Assembly: GCA_903845935.1 (NCBI GenBank)
Contig: CAIMZI010000111.1
Location: forward strand, 1-40,140
Direction: 5' to 3'
DNA length: 40,140 bases
From: an uncultured beta proteobacterium
Lineage (GTDB): Bacteria; Pseudomonadota; Gammaproteobacteria; Burkholderiales; Burkholderiaceae_C
This document shows positions 8,825-17,357 of the stretch, in pieces (the first letter of the stretch is position 1; each line of letters starts with the position of its first letter). The translations under genes were made by a program, and so were the position numbers. The notes below the pieces were generated by a model that was given only the letters and a program-made list of their open reading frames with translations, did not search any database and had not been told where the DNA came from.

Positions 8825-9850
8825 TCAAGGCGTGAGGCCGACCGGCAGCCCCAACTGCATGCCGGGCTGAAGCTCGAAGCCGCGCAGAAAGTCGGCCACC
8901 GCCAGGCGCTTGCCGCCGGGGCGCTGCAACTCTTGCAGCAGCACAATGCCTTCGCCTGTCGCCACGGCAATGCCGGACGTTTCCACGGCAAGCACCCTGC
9001 CCCCGGGCTCGCCGCTGCACGACGGACCCGGCTTGGCACGCCAGACCTTGATGGTCTCGCCAGTCAGCACCGTACTGGCACCGGGAAAGGGGTTGAAGGC
9101 ACGCACCCGGCGACAGATCGTCCCAGCGTCCAGGCTCCAGTCGATGGCGGCCTCGTGCTTTTCGATCTTGTGGGCATAGGTTACGCCCACTGCGGGTTGA
9201 GGCGTGACCTGCAGTCGGCCTTGGGTCGCCAGCTCCAATGCGCCGACGATCAGGCCGGCGCCCAGCTCGGCCACCTTGTCATGCAGGCTGGCGGTGTTGT
9301 CGTCGGCCTCAATGGGCAGTGCCTGCTGCAGCAGCATGTCGCCGGTGTCCAGGCCCACATCCATTTGCATGATGGTGACACCGGTGTGGCTGTCTCCGGC
9401 CTCAATGGCGCGGTGAATTGGCGCGGCACCGCGCCAGCGCGGCAGCAGCGAGCCATGAATATTCAGGCAACCCAGGCGTGCCCTGCCATCGGCGTGTGGC
9501 GCTTCCATGGCGTCCAGCACCCATTGCGGCAGGATCAGGCCGTAGGCAGCCACCACCATGACGTCGGCGTCTGCCGCCAAAATGGCTTCGCGTGCAGCGG
9601 CAGCGTCTACGGCATATTTGCCGTCCAGACGCAGCCCCGCCGGTTGCGCCACCGGCAACTCATGCGCCAGGGCATATTGCTTGACGCTGGAGGCCTGCAA
9701 CTTCATGCCGCGCCCCGCCGGGCGGTCCGGCTGGCTCAGCACCAGCACTATTTCTGCACCGGCAGCATGGATGCGCTCCAGCGCCACGCGGGCGAATTCC
9801 GGCGTACCGGCAAAAATAACTTTGAGCGGTCTATCCGCCGACGGCTTCAA
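8825..9850 (-). CDS. fmt: Methionyl-tRNA formyltransferase
   Basis: A 341-residue enzyme that formylates initiator Met-tRNA using 10-formyl-tetrahydrofolate. Visible motifs are [14 protein letters not shown] at the N-terminus, [14 protein letters not shown], and the catalytic block [16 protein letters not shown] followed by [19 protein letters not shown]-terminal tRNA-binding domain follows ([10 protein letters not shown] ... [11 protein letters not shown]). The start is the TTG at 9850, which overlaps the def stop as TTGA and has TGAGGA correctly spaced before it; no in-frame ATG fits the family N-terminus. Coupling to def is the usual arrangement. Confidence 0.97.
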   Translation of the reverse strand: MKPSADRPLKVIFAGTPEFARVALERIHAAGAEIVLVLSQPDRPAGRGMKLQASSVKQYALAHELPVAQPAGLRLDGKYAVDAAAAREAILAADADVMVVAAYGLILPQWVLDAMEAPHADGRARLGCLNIHGSLLPRWRGAAPIHRAIEAGDSHTGVTIMQMDVGLDTGDMLLQQALPIEADDNTASLHDKVAELGAGLIVGALELATQGRLQVTPQPAVGVTYAHKIEKHEAAIDWSLDAGTICRRVRAFNPFPGASTVLTGETIKVWRAKPGPSCSGEPGGRVLAVETSGIAVATGEGIVLLQELQRPGGKRLAVADFLRGFELQPGMQLGLPVGLTP

Positions 9851-10356
9851 CGCGATTCCTCACGCTGCAATTTCATCATCTTGGTCTTGATGCGGTTGCG
9901 CTTGAGCGGCGACAGGTATTCCACAAAAACCTTGCCCAGCAAATGGTCCATCTCATGCTGGATGCAGACCGCCAGAAGCTCCTCGGCCTCAATGCGGCGG
10001 CTGGCACCGGTTTCGTCCAGCGCGCTCACATGCACCGCGTCATGGCGCACCACGCCATCGTAAATTCCGGGCACCGACAGACAGCCCTCCTCATTCAGAT
10101 GCGTGGCTTCGCTCTTCCAGACAATTTCGGGATTGATCAGCACCAGGGGCTGGTCGCGTTCCTCCGATGTGTCGATGACGATGACGCGCTCATGCACATC
10201 CACCTGGGTGGCGGCCAGGCCTATGCCCTTGGCCTCGTACATGGTGACAAGCATGTCGGACACCAGGGTCTGGATGCGCGCATCCACGGCGCCAACCGAT
10301 TTAGCAACCGTCAGCAACTTCGGGTCGGGATAACAAAGAATGGGTAATAGAGCCAT
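9847..10356 (-). CDS. def: Peptide deformylase
   Basis: A 169-residue metalloenzyme that removes the N-formyl group from new proteins. The three signature motifs are present: [18 protein letters not shown] (metal-binding Cys) and QHEMDHLLG (two metal His and the catalytic Glu). The ATG at 10356 ([12 protein letters not shown]) is preferred to the in-frame GTG at 10365 because it matches the usual N-terminus. It is the first gene of the def-fmt pair and faces away from the LysM gene at 10500. Confidence 0.97.
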   Translation of the reverse strand: MALLPILCYPDPKLLTVAKSVGAVDARIQTLVSDMLVTMYEAKGIGLAATQVDVHERVIVIDTSEERDQPLVLINPEIVWKSEATHLNEEGCLSVPGIYDGVVRHDAVHVSALDETGASRRIEAEELLAVCIQHEMDHLLGKVFVEYLSPLKRNRIKTKMMKLQREESR

Positions 10357-10499
10357 GGTTTTCACAAAAGGATTCCGCTATTTTCGCTACTTTTGCCTGT
10401 GGCGTTTTGGGGCGCCATCCAAAATCGTGGCTGCACCCAGGGCTTAGGCGCAAAATCGTGCGTAAACTCTCCAGTCAACACCCGGGACGGCAGCACGAT

Positions 10500-11717
10500 A
10501 TGACGATATTCCTCAAGGCGAAATCCAAACTGGCGTGGGCCACGCTGACGGCCTGTTCCAGTGCCTGTCTGATGGCGGCGGCGGTCGCCCAGGTCTTGCC
10601 AATCACCGATGCGCAAAGGTCCACCGCCAATGAGGTCGCCCAAAAAGGCCTGGCCTTGAGCGAACTCGCCGCTAACGCTCCGGAACGCTATAGCATCAAG
10701 TCCGGTGACAGCTTGTGGGCCGTCTCCAAGCTCTACCTGAAAAACCCCTGGCGCTGGCCCGAGCTGTGGGGCATGAATCTGGAACAGATCAAGAACCCGC
10801 ACCGTATCTTCCCCGGCCAGGTGCTGGTGCTGGAGCGCAGCAATGGCCGCGCCTCGCTGCGCGTGGACGACGGTGCCAGCCTGGCAACTGAGGATGTTCC
10901 CACGGTGCGCGTCTCGCCACGCAAGCGCATCGAAACCCTGGCCGACAGCGCCCTGCCCACCCTGCGCCCCAGTGCCATCGAGCCCTTTCTGGCTGAGGCA
11001 CTCATCGTCGAGGAGGCCGAATTCCTGGCGGCACCGCGCATTGTGTCGGCTCAGGAGGGCCGCGTGCTGTTGACCCGCGGCGACCGGGCCTATGCGCGCG
11101 GCCAGGCTGGCGCGCCTTTGCTGGACGACCAGGCCAGGGAAAAGCTGTTCCGCGTGTTCCGCACCGCCACGCCGCTCAAGGACCCCGAAACCGGCGCGGT
11201 GCTGGGCTATGAAGCGATTTATGCAGGCAAGGCCCGGCTGATGAGCGGCGAGTCCACGATCGATGAAACCGATGCCGATGGCAAGCCCGTCACGTCGGTT
11301 GTTCCGGCACGCATTGACATCATCTCGGCCAAGGAAGAAATCCGGGTCGGCGACCGCCTGCTGACCGAGCCACCGCGCCAGGTCCGAATCTTTACCCCGC
11401 ACGCGCCGACCGGACGCTTGAGTGCACGCATTGTGTCGGTCTATGGCAGTGCCGTGGAAAACGCCGCACAAAATCAGGTGGTGGTCATCAATAAGGGCTC
11501 GGCCGACGCAGTGGATGCCGGTACCGTGCTGGCCATTCTCAAAAATGGCGCACGCGTGGTCGACAAGGAGGACGCCACGCACCCCACCATCAAACTGCCG
11601 GACGAACGCATAGGGCTGTTGATGGTGTTTCGCAGCTTTGAGAAACTTTCCTACGCCCTGATTCTGGAAATCAGCGACGGCGTGCGCGTAGGTGACAGGT
11701 TGCAAAGCCCAAGGTAG
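10500..11717 (+). CDS. Exported LysM peptidoglycan-binding protein
   Basis: A 405-residue exported protein. Residues 1-30 form a signal peptide likely cut after AVA. A LysM domain covers about 63-111 (YSIKSGDSLWAVSKLYL ... PHRIFPGQVLVL). The remaining 290 residues lack obvious motifs and probably form a beta-rich domain. It is divergent from def, an arrangement common in Burkholderiales, where this protein is usually followed by dprA; no dprA is seen here. Two copies of CAAAATCGTG (10420-10429, 10451-10460) lie in its upstream region. The ribosome-binding site is weak; a longer frame starts at 10407 but lacks a signal peptide at its beginning. Its 3' end overlaps the end of a kinase remnant on the other strand. 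Confidence 0.88.
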   Translation: MTIFLKAKSKLAWATLTACSSACLMAAAVAQVLPITDAQRSTANEVAQKGLALSELAANAPERYSIKSGDSLWAVSKLYLKNPWRWPELWGMNLEQIKNPHRIFPGQVLVLERSNGRASLRVDDGASLATEDVPTVRVSPRKRIETLADSALPTLRPSAIEPFLAEALIVEEAEFLAAPRIVSAQEGRVLLTRGDRAYARGQAGAPLLDDQAREKLFRVFRTATPLKDPETGAVLGYEAIYAGKARLMSGESTIDETDADGKPVTSVVPARIDIISAKEEIRVGDRLLTEPPRQVRIFTPHAPTGRLSARIVSVYGSAVENAAQNQVVVINKGSADAVDAGTVLAILKNGARVVDKEDATHPTIKLPDERIGLLMVFRSFEKLSYALILEISDGVRVGDRLQSPR

Positions 11718-12075
11718 CTAGGGGTGGTAAGCGGTCATCGGCCTTTCGAAGAAGCCATATTGAATCGAGAACCACTTGCGAGGCGTCCTCAGCGCTAACT
11801 AGGCAGTCGTTGGCCCACGCTTCATACTTCCGATTTTGAACTTCATCCCAGTCAGGTAGGACGTGACCGGAAATGTCTGCCTCACGGCTTTCCACCCTTC
11901 TTCTATGCTCAATTCTGTTGGAGCACACAATTTCGATTTCGACGATTTCAGAGGCAGCGTTCCTTGCTAGCTCTCGCCAAGTCTCTCGGATGACGGTCAG
12001 AGGGTTAACGGCATCCGCTACTACGGTGTTGCCAAAAGCTAGATTGGCGATGGCCAATTCGTAGGCAACCGCAAA
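11671..12075 (-). pseudogene. Remnant of an AAA/P-loop kinase, N-terminus lost
   Basis: The minus-strand frame reads as the C-terminal two thirds of a small predicted kinase of the AAA/zeta-toxin-like group: AVAYELAIANLAFGNTVVAD, then NPLTVIRETWRELAR, EIVEIEIVCSN, HRRRVESREADI and LPDWDEV. An in-frame TGA at 12076-12078 precedes it, and no P-loop (GxxGxGKT/S) can be found upstream in any minus-strand frame to 12366. A TTG at 12057 is the only start. The stretch is visibly AT-richer (about 45% GC in places) than its neighbours, which suggests acquisition from elsewhere and decay. The last codons overlap the LysM gene end. Confidence 0.72.
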
Positions 12076-12238
12076 TCACATTGGCAACGATCAGTGCACT
12101 GGCCCGCACCATGTCGGCACTCTAAAAACCAACCATATATTCCTGTAGGGGCATCCGCATTTCCCCAACCTGAGCGGCAGTATATGTGCGAATGGGTGAT
12201 CATGCCTAAGCATGGGATGCCCGCTTGCGCGCCAGGGC

Positions 12239-12326
12239 AACAAAGGCAGGCTGGCGGCGCTCTCCCGGCCGTGCTAATTGTTGTTTAATCAATGGCGTAA
12301 CAAAGGCAAGCCTTTGAGATTCTCCC
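12239..12326. repeat. Pair of imperfect direct repeats upstream of the cNMP/FliG-like gene
   Basis: AACAAAGGCA occurs at 12239-12248 and again at 12299-12308, exactly 60 bases apart, and TCTCCC recurs at the same offset in both copies (about 28 bp of partial similarity). The surrounding 12076-12365 holds no convincing gene; it presumably contains the promoter of the gene at 12366, but no clear -35/-10 pair stands out. Confidence 0.35.
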
Positions 12327-12365
12327 AGCAGGGACCGAATAAGCAACCAGCGAAAGCAAGATGGC

Positions 12366-13562
12366 ATGAACAACCAGGACGTCGCAATGCAACTTCTCCA
12401 AAGCATGGAGGAAGATGGCATCCAATTTTCTCAGGCGCGTGCCTATACCGGCGACGTCTTGTTCACCGAAAAGATGGCGGGCACCCAGGTCTACATCATC
12501 AAGGAGGGCCAGGTGGACCTGTTCCTGATGCGCGAGGAGCGTCGGGTGGTGGTGGAGTCGCTGACCAAGGGCCAGTGCTTTGGCATGAATTCCAGCCTGC
12601 TCAACAACGGTCGGGCCGCCAATGCGATGGCTGCCACCTATAGCGAGCTGTACGTGGTGGATGGTGCGGCGCTCGAGGGCTATCTGGGCGCCACGCCCAC
12701 GCCGGTTCGAGCCATGCTGACCACCCTGGCCAGCCGCATTGCCACTCTGAGCGAGCTGATTGCCACCCGCGTCAATTACCAGCCCGAAATTCTGGTTTAC
12801 GCCCAGTTGCTGCAAATGGTGGGGATGGCTGAGCTGGGAATACGCAAGGGCGAAGCCCGTGGCGCCGCTGAAAAGCAGGTGCTGGCCAGCGTCTTATTGG
12901 GCGATTTTTTCGCTCAGGTGCGCACGATTTTGGGCCATTCGGATCTGCACTTTCGCCACACCCTGGGCAAGCTGCTACGCCAGCACATGATCCGCGTAGA
13001 GGACGAGACGGGCAATGGCAAGCGCATTATTTTTTCGCCCAAGGACATTGTGTTGCTGGCCAAAAAGCTGTCGAGCAACGACAAGGAAAAGGAAAAGATG
13101 GACTACGAGTACGTCACCATCAACGAGTTCGCCGACATTGTGGAGGTAGACCGCAGCACCCTGTTGACCAAGTTGGCACGCAGTGAGTTTTCGGAAGACA
13201 TCTTCACGTTTCGAAAAAGCGAAGTGGTGCGCCTGCTCGACACCAAGGGCAAGAAATTCTTCAGCGACCGCAAGATCAAACAGCCCGACGAATTCATGGA
13301 CATTGAAGACATTGAGTTTGCGGATCAGAAATCGATTGTCGAGGTGCTGGCGCCGATTGACACCTTTGACCTGGCCAAACTGATCTCCAAGATGGAGCCC
13401 GGCAAGGCGCGCGAGAAAATGCTCAATTGCCTGCCGCGCGCCAAACGCCAAGAAGTGGATTCAGACCTGTCCTCGATGGGTAATGTGGACTCCATAGAGG
13501 CCACGCAAATCGGACAACGCATCATTGCTCGCGTCAAGGAAATCATGCTCGCCCGCAGCTGA
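12366..13562 (+). CDS. Cyclic-nucleotide-binding-fold protein with a FliG-C-like tail
   Basis: A 398-residue protein of mixed architecture. Residues about 20-120 resemble a cNMP-binding beta barrel (YIIKEGQVDLFL, then GQCFGMNSSLL and NGRAANAMA). The usual FGE glutamate of the cyclic-nucleotide pocket is Met74 here, so nucleotide binding is doubtful. Residues 140-235 are helical and may be winged-helix-like; 248-290 resemble a MerR/excisionase-type helix-turn-helix (YVTINEFADIVEVDRSTLL). Residues about 328-394 resemble the FliG middle/C region (TFDLAKLISKM, then LPRAKRQEVDSDL and an Ala/Gln/Ile-rich last helix). No signal or membrane segment. Function is unknown; a link to motility or to transcription control is inference. 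Confidence 0.7.
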   Translation: MNNQDVAMQLLQSMEEDGIQFSQARAYTGDVLFTEKMAGTQVYIIKEGQVDLFLMREERRVVVESLTKGQCFGMNSSLLNNGRAANAMAATYSELYVVDGAALEGYLGATPTPVRAMLTTLASRIATLSELIATRVNYQPEILVYAQLLQMVGMAELGIRKGEARGAAEKQVLASVLLGDFFAQVRTILGHSDLHFRHTLGKLLRQHMIRVEDETGNGKRIIFSPKDIVLLAKKLSSNDKEKEKMDYEYVTINEFADIVEVDRSTLLTKLARSEFSEDIFTFRKSEVVRLLDTKGKKFFSDRKIKQPDEFMDIEDIEFADQKSIVEVLAPIDTFDLAKLISKMEPGKAREKMLNCLPRAKRQEVDSDLSSMGNVDSIEATQIGQRIIARVKEIMLARS

Positions 13563-13645
13563 GCCACTCAGAGTGCGTGCGGCCCTAGCCTGGATCATTG
13601 CTGCGTGGTGCAGAATGCTTGCATGTTCACCCCATGGAAAGCCCT

Positions 13646-13939
13646 ATGGCTCTGCTCTTTCGCAGCCTGATCAAGCTGGTGTTGATGGCGTCTGCTGCCA
13701 TCTTGGTGACGGGCCTGCTGCTGATCGGCCTGAGCGCCGCGCTGATCACACTGGTTTGGTGTCTGTTGACCGGGCGCAGACCCGCGGCCTACACCACCTT
13801 TATGCGCTTTCGCCAGGCCTCGCGCCAGTTCCAGAACGCGGGCTGGCCAGGGCGGGCAGCACCGACTACTCAAAGCAACGCAGACATCGTGGACGTGCAG
13901 GCGCATGAAGTGCGCAGCGCCATCCTCGGCGAACGCTAG
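13646..13939 (+). CDS. Small membrane protein of unknown function
   Basis: A 97-residue protein with two closely spaced hydrophobic helices (about 8-25 and 27-43), followed by a basic, soluble tail (RFRQASRQFQNAGWPGR) and the segment IVDVQAHEVRSAILGER. The ATG at 13646 is chosen because GGAAAG lies just upstream; an ATG at 13634 has no such site. I do not recognise the family. It lies 83 bases after the cNMP/FliG-like gene and 33 bases before the alcohol dehydrogenase, on the same strand. Confidence 0.65.
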   Translation: MALLFRSLIKLVLMASAAILVTGLLLIGLSAALITLVWCLLTGRRPAAYTTFMRFRQASRQFQNAGWPGRAAPTTQSNADIVDVQAHEVRSAILGER

Positions 13940-13972
13940 CACTGCAACCCAACTCCCCGGAAGGCTTCGCTC

Positions 13973-15127
13973 ATGACACCGTTTTCCTTTGAAACCGCGC
14001 CCAAAATCATCTGCGAACAGGGCGGGGCCGATCGCCTGGGTGCAATCTGTCACGGCCTGGGCATAAGCCATGTCTTTCTGGTCACCGACGCCGGGCTGTC
14101 CAGGGCCGGGCTGCTGAATGGCGCGCTTGCATCCCTGTCTGCCGCCGGCCTCAGCGCCACCGTATTTTCCGATGTGCTGGCAGACCCGCCGGAAGCCAGC
14201 GTGCAGGCCGCCGTGGACGCCGCCCGGGCCGCTGGCGTGGATGGCGTGGTCGGCTTTGGCGGCGGCAGTTCGCTGGACACCGCCAAACTCGTGGCACTGC
14301 TGGTGCGCACTGCGCAAGCACTGCCCGACATCTACGGCATCGGCCTGGCGCGCGGACCGCGTCTGCCACTGATTCAGGTGCCCACCACGGCGGGCACCGG
14401 TTCCGAGGTCACACCCATCTCCATCCTCACCACGCCCAGCCACGAGAAAAAAGGCGTGGTCTCCCCGCTGCTGTATCCGGATATCGCGCTGCTGGACAGC
14501 CGACTCACGCTGGGCCTGCCACCGGCGGTGACGGCAATGACTGGCGTGGACGCCATGGTCCATGCGGTCGAGGCCTTTAGCACGCGGCTCAAGAAAAACC
14601 CCCTGTCCGACGCGCTGGCCATCAAGGCGCTGCAACTGCTATATACGAATCTGCCGTCCGCCGTGAACGATGGACGCGATGCGGACGTGCGCGAGGCCAT
14701 GTTGCTGGGCTCGCTGTTTGCCGGCATGGCCTTTGCCAATGCGCCCGTGGGCGCGGTCCACGCCCTGGCCTATCCCTTGGGCGGGCACTACGGCCTGCCC
14801 CACGGACTAAGCAATTCCCTGGTGCTGCTGCCGGTACTGGAATTCAACCTGGGCGTGGCACAAGGCCTTTACGCGGAACTGGGCCGAGCCATCCTGCCCG
14901 GACTGGAAACTGTGGAAGATGCCGCCGCTGCTGCCGCCTTTGTGGCGGCGATCCGTGCGCGGGTGGCGGCCATGCCCTATGCCCAGACGCTGAGAGAAGC
15001 AGGTGTCAAGCCGGAAGACCTGCCCATGCTGGCCGATGACGCCATGAAGGTGCAGCGACTGCTGGTGAACAACCCGCGCGACGTGTCACAGGCAGACGCC
15101 CTGGCGCTTTACCAGGCCGCGTTCTGA
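13973..15127 (+). CDS. Iron-containing alcohol dehydrogenase
   Basis: A 384-residue group III (Fe-ADH) NAD(P)-dependent dehydrogenase. The nucleotide-binding GGGSSLDTAK (97-105) and PTTAGTGSEVTP (137-148) are present, as are the metal ligands Asp193, His197 (DAMVHAVEAF), His263 (AVHALAYPLGG) and His277 (LPHGLSNS). The full length is intact. A GGAAGG sequence precedes the ATG. Substrate is not predictable: family members act on ethanol, butanol, lactaldehyde, 1,3-propanediol or hydroxybutyrate. A terminator-like hairpin follows the stop. Confidence 0.93.
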   Translation: MTPFSFETAPKIICEQGGADRLGAICHGLGISHVFLVTDAGLSRAGLLNGALASLSAAGLSATVFSDVLADPPEASVQAAVDAARAAGVDGVVGFGGGSSLDTAKLVALLVRTAQALPDIYGIGLARGPRLPLIQVPTTAGTGSEVTPISILTTPSHEKKGVVSPLLYPDIALLDSRLTLGLPPAVTAMTGVDAMVHAVEAFSTRLKKNPLSDALAIKALQLLYTNLPSAVNDGRDADVREAMLLGSLFAGMAFANAPVGAVHALAYPLGGHYGLPHGLSNSLVLLPVLEFNLGVAQGLYAELGRAILPGLETVEDAAAAAAFVAAIRARVAAMPYAQTLREAGVKPEDLPMLADDAMKVQRLLVNNPRDVSQADALALYQAAF

Positions 15128-15157
15128 ACTTCGCGGCCAAAGCGAAGTCAGGCTTTT
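15128..15157 (+). terminator. Hairpin between convergent genes, probable terminator
   Basis: ACTTCGC (15128-15134) pairs with GCGAAGT (15142-15148) around GGCCAAA, and TTTT follows at 15154-15157 after a short spacer. It sits directly after the alcohol dehydrogenase stop and abuts the stop of the convergent gene on the other strand, so it may act in both directions. Confidence 0.6.
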
Positions 15158-15546
15158 CAACCGATTGAAATACCCAGCACGGCCCAGCACAGGGCGCTGT
15201 GAACCGCCACCAGGTGACTCTTGTAGGGCTGCCAGCGCAGCGGTTTCTGGGTGGCCGCGTCGTAGAGCGTGGCCTCCTTTTGCTCGGCAACGGCTCGACC
15301 ATAGTGGCCCTCGCAGACAAAACTCCCCGGCTTGCCTTCCGCCATGCTGGCATGGCCGCGCATCAGGAGAATTTCTGCCTTAAGCCGTTTGTCCTCGGAA
15401 AGCTTGTCCGCCAACAGTGGGCCCCGGACCTGCGCCCGCAGCGCGTCCAGCTGATCGTCGTTCATATCGGTGCATGGTCCATAGGCCTGCATTATCGTCC
15501 AGGGCGAGTCCACCACCCAGGGGAAAACGCCAGCGCAATCCGCCAT
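15157..15546 (-). CDS. Small conserved-looking protein of unknown function
   Basis: A frame of 129 residues from the ATG at 15546, not recognised. It has scattered Cys residues, a helical middle (DDQLDALRAQVRGPLLADKL) and a C-terminal hydrophobic helix (LVAVHSALCWAVLGISIG). The start is doubtful: the frame stays open upstream (LAQTASGTGFKRLCHEK) to the end of the lipoprotein gene, where a strong AAGGAG (15606-15611) is followed by no usable in-frame start, while the ATG at 15546 has only GAGAAG touching it. The true N-terminus may be mutated or lost. Same strand as the lipoprotein gene 65 bases upstream. Confidence 0.5.
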   Translation of the reverse strand: MADCAGVFPWVVDSPWTIMQAYGPCTDMNDDQLDALRAQVRGPLLADKLSEDKRLKAEILLMRGHASMAEGKPGSFVCEGHYGRAVAEQKEATLYDAATQKPLRWQPYKSHLVAVHSALCWAVLGISIG

Positions 15547-15611
15547 CTTCTCATGGCAAAGGCGCTTGAAGCCTGTGCCCGATGCGGTCTGCGCCAGCGC
15601 TTCGTGACTCC

Positions 15612-17150
15612 TTACTGAATGTAGGCAACCCCACCAAAGCGCTCACCGGTGGCTGAATTCTTCAGCACGGTGAAGGAGGTGCCGGCCGCGGTTGACGCAG
15701 CGTTCACGGTGATAGCCACCAGTTCGTTGGGATCGGCGCCAAGGTCATGCGTGGTTTCGTCGCTGACGGTCGAAGTCGTTGCATAAATCGTAAACGACCC
15801 GTCGGCATTGCGCTTGCCTGAAATATTGCGAAGACCATCCGTCTGTACCTTCCAGGTCAAGCCTGTGGGTGTCGTAGCCGCTTGATCCAGCAGCCCTTTT
15901 TGAAAGGTTGCGGCCAGCGTCCACACACCACTTACCAGCTTGTATTCTTGCAGACCGGCGAAAGTTGTCACCTTTCCAGCCACTCCGATCCGAACACCAT
16001 CGCCTTCGTCCGCGACAAAGAGCGTGTTCGCATCGGCAAACCAGATCCCGAAGGGATGGGGCGTGGCCGTCAGGGTCGCCTTGGCTTCGGCAACCTTCTC
16101 GGACAGTGCATTGAAGCCTGGCAAAATGGTGAATAGAGTCGTGCCACTCAAGCTGCCGCCGGCCAAGGCATTCGCTGCGCCGACCTGATAGACGGTGTTG
16201 ACGCCGTTGCTACCGCTGCCCTTGGTGACATAAAGCGTGTTATTGAAAACCGTCATACCCCGAAAGTTGTCGTCCTTACCGGTCTTGTCCGCCACATAGT
16301 TCTTGCCCGGGCTTGCCGGATCGGCCAGCTGTGCCAGTGAAAAACCGCGCTGGTAACCGGTGGTGCTGCCGAAGACACCATTGACTACGCCAACGGCAGT
16401 CGAGGCGCCCGTCGTGCTGTTTGCCGCAATTATTTGCACGCCGGTGTTGTCGCTGAGCGCGCTCAGCATGTTTCCATCGCCGTTGCCGTTACCGGCATTT
16501 CCGACCATGTAAAAGTTACCACCGACGTTGACCGCCGCACGACCGTTATTGCCGCTGTAGGCATTGACACTGGTCACCGCCAGCGCACCGCTGTTGAGAT
16601 TAAATTGCGCCACGGCGCGCGCGAAAGTAGTCGTTACCGGATTGGTAGTGTCAAGCACCGCCGCTGTGTTTGAATTGGAGACATCCAGTTGATTGACCGT
16701 GGCCTTGTAGCCCATGAAGCTCACCGAAGTCTGATCGGACGACACATTCAGCGCCAACTCGGACTTGGAGGCAAAACTGGTGGTGATCAGAGTCGGGTCC
16801 ACCGGAATGCTTCTGATCAACGCGCCACTGCTGCTCAACTGATCCAGGTAAATCGGCGAGCTCACGCCAAAGGATGGATCGGGAGTCTCATTGGTGAACA
16901 CGTTCGGAAATGTGCCATCGGCAATGGCGACACCGCCACCGGGCAAGGCCTGGCCAACCGTAACGGTTGATTTCGTACCCGCGTACACCGTGCGACTGAC
17001 CAGCAGGTTGCTGCTGACCACCACCGGGCCACAGCTTGCGCAAGTAGAGCTGTCGCTTGCGCCACCGCAGGCTGTGAGTGCCAATACGGCACCCAATGTC
17101 AGTGAAAAGGCGAAGCACTGCTTGTTCGCGAGTCTGGAGTATTTCTTCAT
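15612..17150 (-). CDS. Large exported lipoprotein, beta-propeller-like
   Basis: A 512-residue protein with a lipoprotein signal peptide: basic N-terminus, hydrophobic stretch and lipobox LTAC, with the lipidated Cys at residue 28, then a Gly/Ser-rich linker. The mature part is rich in Thr, Ser, Val, Asn and Gly, with repeated short beta-strand patterns such as NFYMVGNAGNGNGDGN, NTLYVTKGSGSNGV and NTLFVADEGDGVRIG, as in surface beta-propellers. It has no recognised catalytic motif. Anchored in the outer membrane or periplasm by inference. About 200 bases upstream (17151-17357) hold its presumed promoter, but I see no clear elements there. Confidence 0.8.
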   Translation of the reverse strand: MKKYSRLANKQCFAFSLTLGAVLALTACGGASDSSTCASCGPVVVSSNLLVSRTVYAGTKSTVTVGQALPGGGVAIADGTFPNVFTNETPDPSFGVSSPIYLDQLSSSGALIRSIPVDPTLITTSFASKSELALNVSSDQTSVSFMGYKATVNQLDVSNSNTAAVLDTTNPVTTTFARAVAQFNLNSGALAVTSVNAYSGNNGRAAVNVGGNFYMVGNAGNGNGDGNMLSALSDNTGVQIIAANSTTGASTAVGVVNGVFGSTTGYQRGFSLAQLADPASPGKNYVADKTGKDDNFRGMTVFNNTLYVTKGSGSNGVNTVYQVGAANALAGGSLSGTTLFTILPGFNALSEKVAEAKATLTATPHPFGIWFADANTLFVADEGDGVRIGVAGKVTTFAGLQEYKLVSGVWTLAATFQKGLLDQAATTPTGLTWKVQTDGLRNISGKRNADGSFTIYATTSTVSDETTHDLGADPNELVAITVNAASTAAGTSFTVLKNSATGERFGGVAYIQ

Positions 17151-17357
17151 GTGACCATTTCAGGGAAATGTTGACGACGCAATCGTCGCAAGGATTTGCG
17201 CGCCGAAAACCGGACTCGCGTGAAAATTCTAGAGTCGGCGCATGACAAATCGATGAATGCCGGGGCTCGCGTTAACGGTGCTGGGTCGTCCTTATGCGCG
17301 ATACGTTGTCAGCGTTCGGACGCCAAAATTTCCAGCTATTGATGGGCTACGGGCCAA

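Noticed and set aside
10362..11705. A 447-residue minus-strand frame over the LysM gene
   Set aside because: The plus strand gives a signal peptide and LysM; the antisense product has no recognisable domain.
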